From: Spirochaetia bacterium
GTDB lineage: Bacteria > Spirochaetota > Spirochaetia > PWKH01
DNA: 11,157 bases
Direction of reading: 5' to 3'
NCBI GenBank assembly: GCA_021736505.1
Contig: JAIPFU010000042.1
Coordinates: 1 to 11,157, forward strand
Part shown: piece after piece, positions 6,497-11,157 of the stretch
How positions within the stretch are numbered: position 1 is the first letter of the stretch
How the letters are laid out: the number at the start of each line of letters is the position of its first letter
Made by a program: the position numbers and the translations under genes
Notes under the pieces: generated by a model
Told to the model about the DNA's origin: nothing
The model's input: the letters and a program-made list of their open reading frames with translations, nothing else
Database searches by the model: none

Positions 6497-6538
6497 AAAA
6501 AAATCAGGGATTTGTTTCACGTGAAACAAATCCCTGAT
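6497..6538 (-). terminator. Intrinsic terminator of the gyrB-gyrA operon, overlapping parS site 3
   Basis: Read on the gyrA-sense strand, 6538-6503 forms an uninterrupted inverted repeat (ATCAGGGATTTGTTTCAC and its complement) with up to about 16 bp of stem. It is followed directly by a run of T (6503-6497). It starts about 35 nt after the gyrA stop. The GC-rich CAGGGA/TCCCTG base of the stem lies outside parS and is what makes it a good terminator. Confidence 0.75.
6513..6528. promoter_or_regulatory. parS site 3 (perfect), embedded in the gyrA terminator palindrome
   Basis: Exact TGTTTCACGTGAAACA at the centre of a 36-bp perfect palindrome (6503-6538). It lies 44 nt from the gyrA stop and about 1 kb from the other two sites. 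Confidence 0.95.
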
Positions 6539-6572
6539 AAAAGTATATGGTTACTATTGAACATCCTTTTTA

Positions 6573-9170
6573 CTAATCATCATCCTGGATGTCATCTTCA
6601 TCATCATCTTCTTCTTCATTATCCAACAATTCATCTTCTTCATCTGTATCTTCAATCTCTTCTTCACCCTCTAAAGATTCAATCTCTTTTACTCTCTCTT
6701 TATTATCATTTTCTTCAATTTTTTTATCTAGTTCTTCCTCGTTTTCCTCATTTTCTACTCGTGCAATGGCAACAACCCTATCTGCTTCACTAATATTTGA
6801 AATAATAACTCCACTGGACGAACGTCCTTGTACTGGTATTTGAGATACCTCTATACGTAGTGTTGTGCCCATAGAAGTAATAGACATGAGATTATCTTCC
6901 TCTTTTACTGAAAGAGCCCCAACTATTCTTCCTGTTTTCTCCTGAAGTTTATAACAAATCTGCCCCTGGGTTGCTCGTGCATGTACAGAAAAGCTGTCAA
7001 AATCCAAACGTTTTCCATACCCGTCTTCTGTTACCAGTAGTATCTTTCTCTCAGAATCCACCATAAGTATTGATGCGATCTCATCATCAGGTCGTAATTT
7101 CATCCCGCGAACACCCCGTGTTGCCCTTCCCATGGCTCTCACTGAATCTTCCGGAAATTTTAATGCTAGCCCCTTTCTTGAAACCAACAGAGCTTCATTG
7201 CCGCCACCGGTTAACTGTGCTCTTACAAGCTTATCACCCTCATCCAGTTTGATAGCAATTATTCCTCGTTTTTTGGCATTTACAAACTGTGATACCGCTG
7301 CTTTCTTTACAACACCCTTTGAAGTTACCATAAAGAGGAATTCCTCATCGGTAAACTCTTTTATTGATACCACCGCATTAATCTCTTCATCAGGCATTAT
7401 ATTCATTAAGGCTTTGATGTGACTGCCCTTTGATTGGCGAGACCCTTCAGGTATTTCATGAACCTTTAACCAGTAGGCTTTACCAATGGATGTAACAAAC
7501 ATGATATGATCATGCGTAGAAGCCACAAAAAGATGGTTGATAAAATCTTCATCCCGCAGTTTTGCAGAGGATGATCCTCTTCCTCCGCGACCCTGTCTTC
7601 TATATGCAGAAACGGGAACCCTTTTTACAAAACCTCTATTTGAAATAAGTACTACCATATCTTCTTCAGTAATAAGGTCTTCAACCTGAAATTCTTCCAC
7701 TTCATCCCGTAAAATTTCAGTTCTTCTGGGATCAGAAAATTTATCAGTAGTTACTCTCAGCTCTTCATTCACAACATCAAGAATCTTCTGTTCACTAGAA
7801 AGTAGGTCTTTGAAATATGCTATTTTCCCCTGCAGTTCCTCAAGTTCATCAACAATTTTCTGAGTCTCCAAACTTGTCAACTTCTGCAGTCGCATATCAA
7901 GGATTGCCTGAGCCTGAACTTCAGATAAGGTAAAACGCGCCATCAAATGATTTTTTGCAGTAATTACATCTTTTGATTTCTTAATTATTTCAACTACTTC
8001 ATCAATATTCTGCAGTGCTATTTTTAAGCCTTCAAGAAGATGTGCGCGTTCTTCCGCCTTTCGCAGTTCATACTTTGTCCTGCGGGTTATAACATCCTTC
8101 CGATGATTGACAAAATGAAAAATCATCTCCTTCAGGCTGAGCAGTTTTGGTTTTCCATTTACCAAAGCGAGATTATTTACATTAAAATTCTGCTGCAAAG
8201 ATGTATTCGTAAAAAGTTGATTTAGAACTACCCGAGGAACTGCGGATCTTTTTAACTCAATAACAACTCTCATCCCGTTACGGTCTGACTCATCTCGCAG
8301 ATCAGAAATTCCTTCAATTCTTTTATTTCTCACTAAATCAGCAATTTTCGTAATTAAGGTTGCTTTATTCACTAAGTAAGGAAGTTCTGTGACAATAATT
8401 ACATCAGTTCCTCTGCTGTCAATTTCAATACTGCAGCGTGCACGAACCGTAATTTTCCCTCTGCCTGTTTCAAACGACTGCCGGATACCTTGTGTGCCGT
8501 AAATAATTCCGCCGCCGGGAAAATCAGGTCCCTTTACATAGGATGCTAATTCATCCAAAGTTATATCGGGATTCGCTATATACGCTGAGATAGCCTTGGA
8601 TACCTCTCCAAGATTATGGGGTGCCATATTTGTTGCCATCCCCACGGCAATACCACTACCCCCATTTACCAGTAAATAGGGAAAGGCTGCCGGAAGAACA
8701 AGAGGTTCTTTTAATGATTCATCATAATTTGCACCAAAATCTATGGTTTCTTTAGCGATATCACGGAGCATCTCTTCTGCAATGGGATGCATTTTAGCTT
8801 CTGTATACCTCATTGCAGCTGGCGGGTCACCATCTATGGATCCAAAATTCCCCTGGGGACGGACAACTGGATATCGCATAGAAAAATCCTGAGCAAGACG
8901 TACAAGGGAGTCGTAAATCGCCGCATCTCCATGAGGGTGATACTTACCTAGAACATCGCCTACTATTCTTCCACACTTTTTATAAGCCCGGTCTGAACGC
9001 AGTCCCATCTGATGCATTGAATAGAGAATTCTTCTATGCACCGGCTTCAGCCCATCACGTACATCAGGCAGTGCCCTGCTGACGATGACGGACATTGCAT
9101 AATTCAGATACGATTCCCGCATCTCATCTTCTATAGCAACTGGTATGATTTTCTTTTTTATATCATCCAC
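6573..9170 (-). CDS. gyrA: DNA gyrase subunit A
   Basis: The 865-residue breakage-reunion subunit of the A2B2 gyrase introduces negative supercoils with GyrB and ATP. Seen: an N-terminal winged-helix/tower domain with the catalytic Tyr122 in AAMRYTE; the quinolone region GKYHPHGDAAIYD (75-87) with Ala at 83 and Asp at 87; a coiled-coil segment (about 365-490); and a C-terminal beta-pinwheel opened by the GyrA box QGRGGRG (526-532), which separates it from ParC. The last 60 residues (806-865) are 37 Asp/Glu and encoded by low-complexity triplets. The start is GTG, with GAGGAA 6 nt upstream (9177-9182). The ATG at 9166 is out of frame. It follows gyrB by 14 nt and is surely co-transcribed. Transcription ends at the parS-containing hairpin. 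Confidence 0.98.
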   Translation of the reverse strand: MDDIKKKIIPVAIEDEMRESYLNYAMSVIVSRALPDVRDGLKPVHRRILYSMHQMGLRSDRAYKKCGRIVGDVLGKYHPHGDAAIYDSLVRLAQDFSMRYPVVRPQGNFGSIDGDPPAAMRYTEAKMHPIAEEMLRDIAKETIDFGANYDESLKEPLVLPAAFPYLLVNGGSGIAVGMATNMAPHNLGEVSKAISAYIANPDITLDELASYVKGPDFPGGGIIYGTQGIRQSFETGRGKITVRARCSIEIDSRGTDVIIVTELPYLVNKATLITKIADLVRNKRIEGISDLRDESDRNGMRVVIELKRSAVPRVVLNQLFTNTSLQQNFNVNNLALVNGKPKLLSLKEMIFHFVNHRKDVITRRTKYELRKAEERAHLLEGLKIALQNIDEVVEIIKKSKDVITAKNHLMARFTLSEVQAQAILDMRLQKLTSLETQKIVDELEELQGKIAYFKDLLSSEQKILDVVNEELRVTTDKFSDPRRTEILRDEVEEFQVEDLITEEDMVVLISNRGFVKRVPVSAYRRQGRGGRGSSSAKLRDEDFINHLFVASTHDHIMFVTSIGKAYWLKVHEIPEGSRQSKGSHIKALMNIMPDEEINAVVSIKEFTDEEFLFMVTSKGVVKKAAVSQFVNAKKRGIIAIKLDEGDKLVRAQLTGGGNEALLVSRKGLALKFPEDSVRAMGRATRGVRGMKLRPDDEIASILMVDSERKILLVTEDGYGKRLDFDSFSVHARATQGQICYKLQEKTGRIVGALSVKEEDNLMSITSMGTTLRIEVSQIPVQGRSSSGVIISNISEADRVVAIARVENEENEEELDKKIEENDNKERVKEIESLEGEEEIEDTDEEDELLDNEEEDDDEDDIQDDD

Positions 9171-9184
9171 AACATATTCCTCAA

Positions 9185-11155
<1,971 letters not shown>

Positions 11156-11157
11156 TC

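Larger units (their letters stand above)
5304..6572. other. Long AT-rich gene-poor region between nfu and gyrA carrying the parS cluster
   Basis: About 1.27 kb without a long reading frame and visibly richer in A/T than the flanking genes. It contains the nfu terminator, three parS sites, one small ORF with a strong ribosome binding site, a few inverted repeats, and the gyrA terminator. Between about 5530 and 6130 I see only AT-rich sequence with scattered short palindromes and no recognisable gene or RNA. I found no DnaA box matching TTATNCACA on either strand, so an origin cannot be called here from sequence. Confidence 0.7.

Noticed and set aside
5304..6572. Replication origin (oriC) in the AT-rich spacer
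   Set aside because: No TTATNCACA or close match on either strand. The nearest hits (TGTCTATAA at 5512-5520 region, TGTGTATTT at 5711) have one or two mismatches and are isolated. dnaA is not in the window, and gene direction does not switch across the spacer.
6589..6843. Serine-rich ORF on the plus strand
   Set aside because: It is the complement of the acidic GyrA tail codons, so the serine run is an artefact of reading GAA/GAT repeats on the other strand.

Overview
The window is a compact bacterial chromosomal segment of housekeeping genes. It carries a chromosome-partitioning locus (parA, parB and three parS sites) next to the gyrB-gyrA operon. The coding style is moderately AT-rich, and the long intergenic region is much more AT-rich. 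The gene set, the GyrB TOPRIM-proximal sequence ([12 protein letters not shown]) and Ala at the quinolone position of GyrA suggest a free-living Spirochaetota member. This assignment is an inference from protein style only and was not checked against a database.

Layout. On the left (18-1211, +) is a TraB/PrgY-type protein with a C-terminal membrane domain. It converges on a leftward block, read in the order parA (Soj), parB (Spo0J), a cyclophilin-type peptidyl-prolyl isomerase and radA (4921 down to 1280). parA and parB overlap by 8 nt and the gaps after them are short, so the block is probably one operon. A well-formed promoter (-35 CTGACA, 17-nt spacer, -10 TATAGT) sits so close to the parA ATG that the transcript is predicted to be leaderless. 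Diverging from it is a single-domain Nfu iron-sulfur scaffold gene (5079-5303, +) with its own promoter and an intrinsic terminator.

The 1.27-kb stretch 5304-6572 has no long gene. It holds three parS sites: 5427-5442 with one central substitution, and 5494-5509 and 6513-6528, both perfect. The third lies in the middle of a 36-bp perfect palindrome followed, on the gyrA-sense strand, by a T run. It therefore looks like a combined parS site and gyrA terminator. A 47-codon ORF with a strong Shine-Dalgarno (6136-6279, -) and small inverted repeats are the other visible structures. I found no convincing DnaA boxes, so I do not call oriC here, although parS clusters are normally origin-proximal.

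The right half is the gyrB-gyrA operon (11110 down to 6573, -), with 14 nt between the genes. GyrA has an intact catalytic Tyr122 and a GyrA box, Ala at position 83, and a 60-residue strongly acidic C-terminal tail.

Functionally, ParA, ParB and parS segregate the newly replicated origin region. Gyrase supplies negative supercoiling. RadA processes recombination intermediates, and the cyclophilin and Nfu are general folding and Fe-S assembly factors. No undescribed defence or mobile system is visible. The most unusual item is the parS/terminator fusion.
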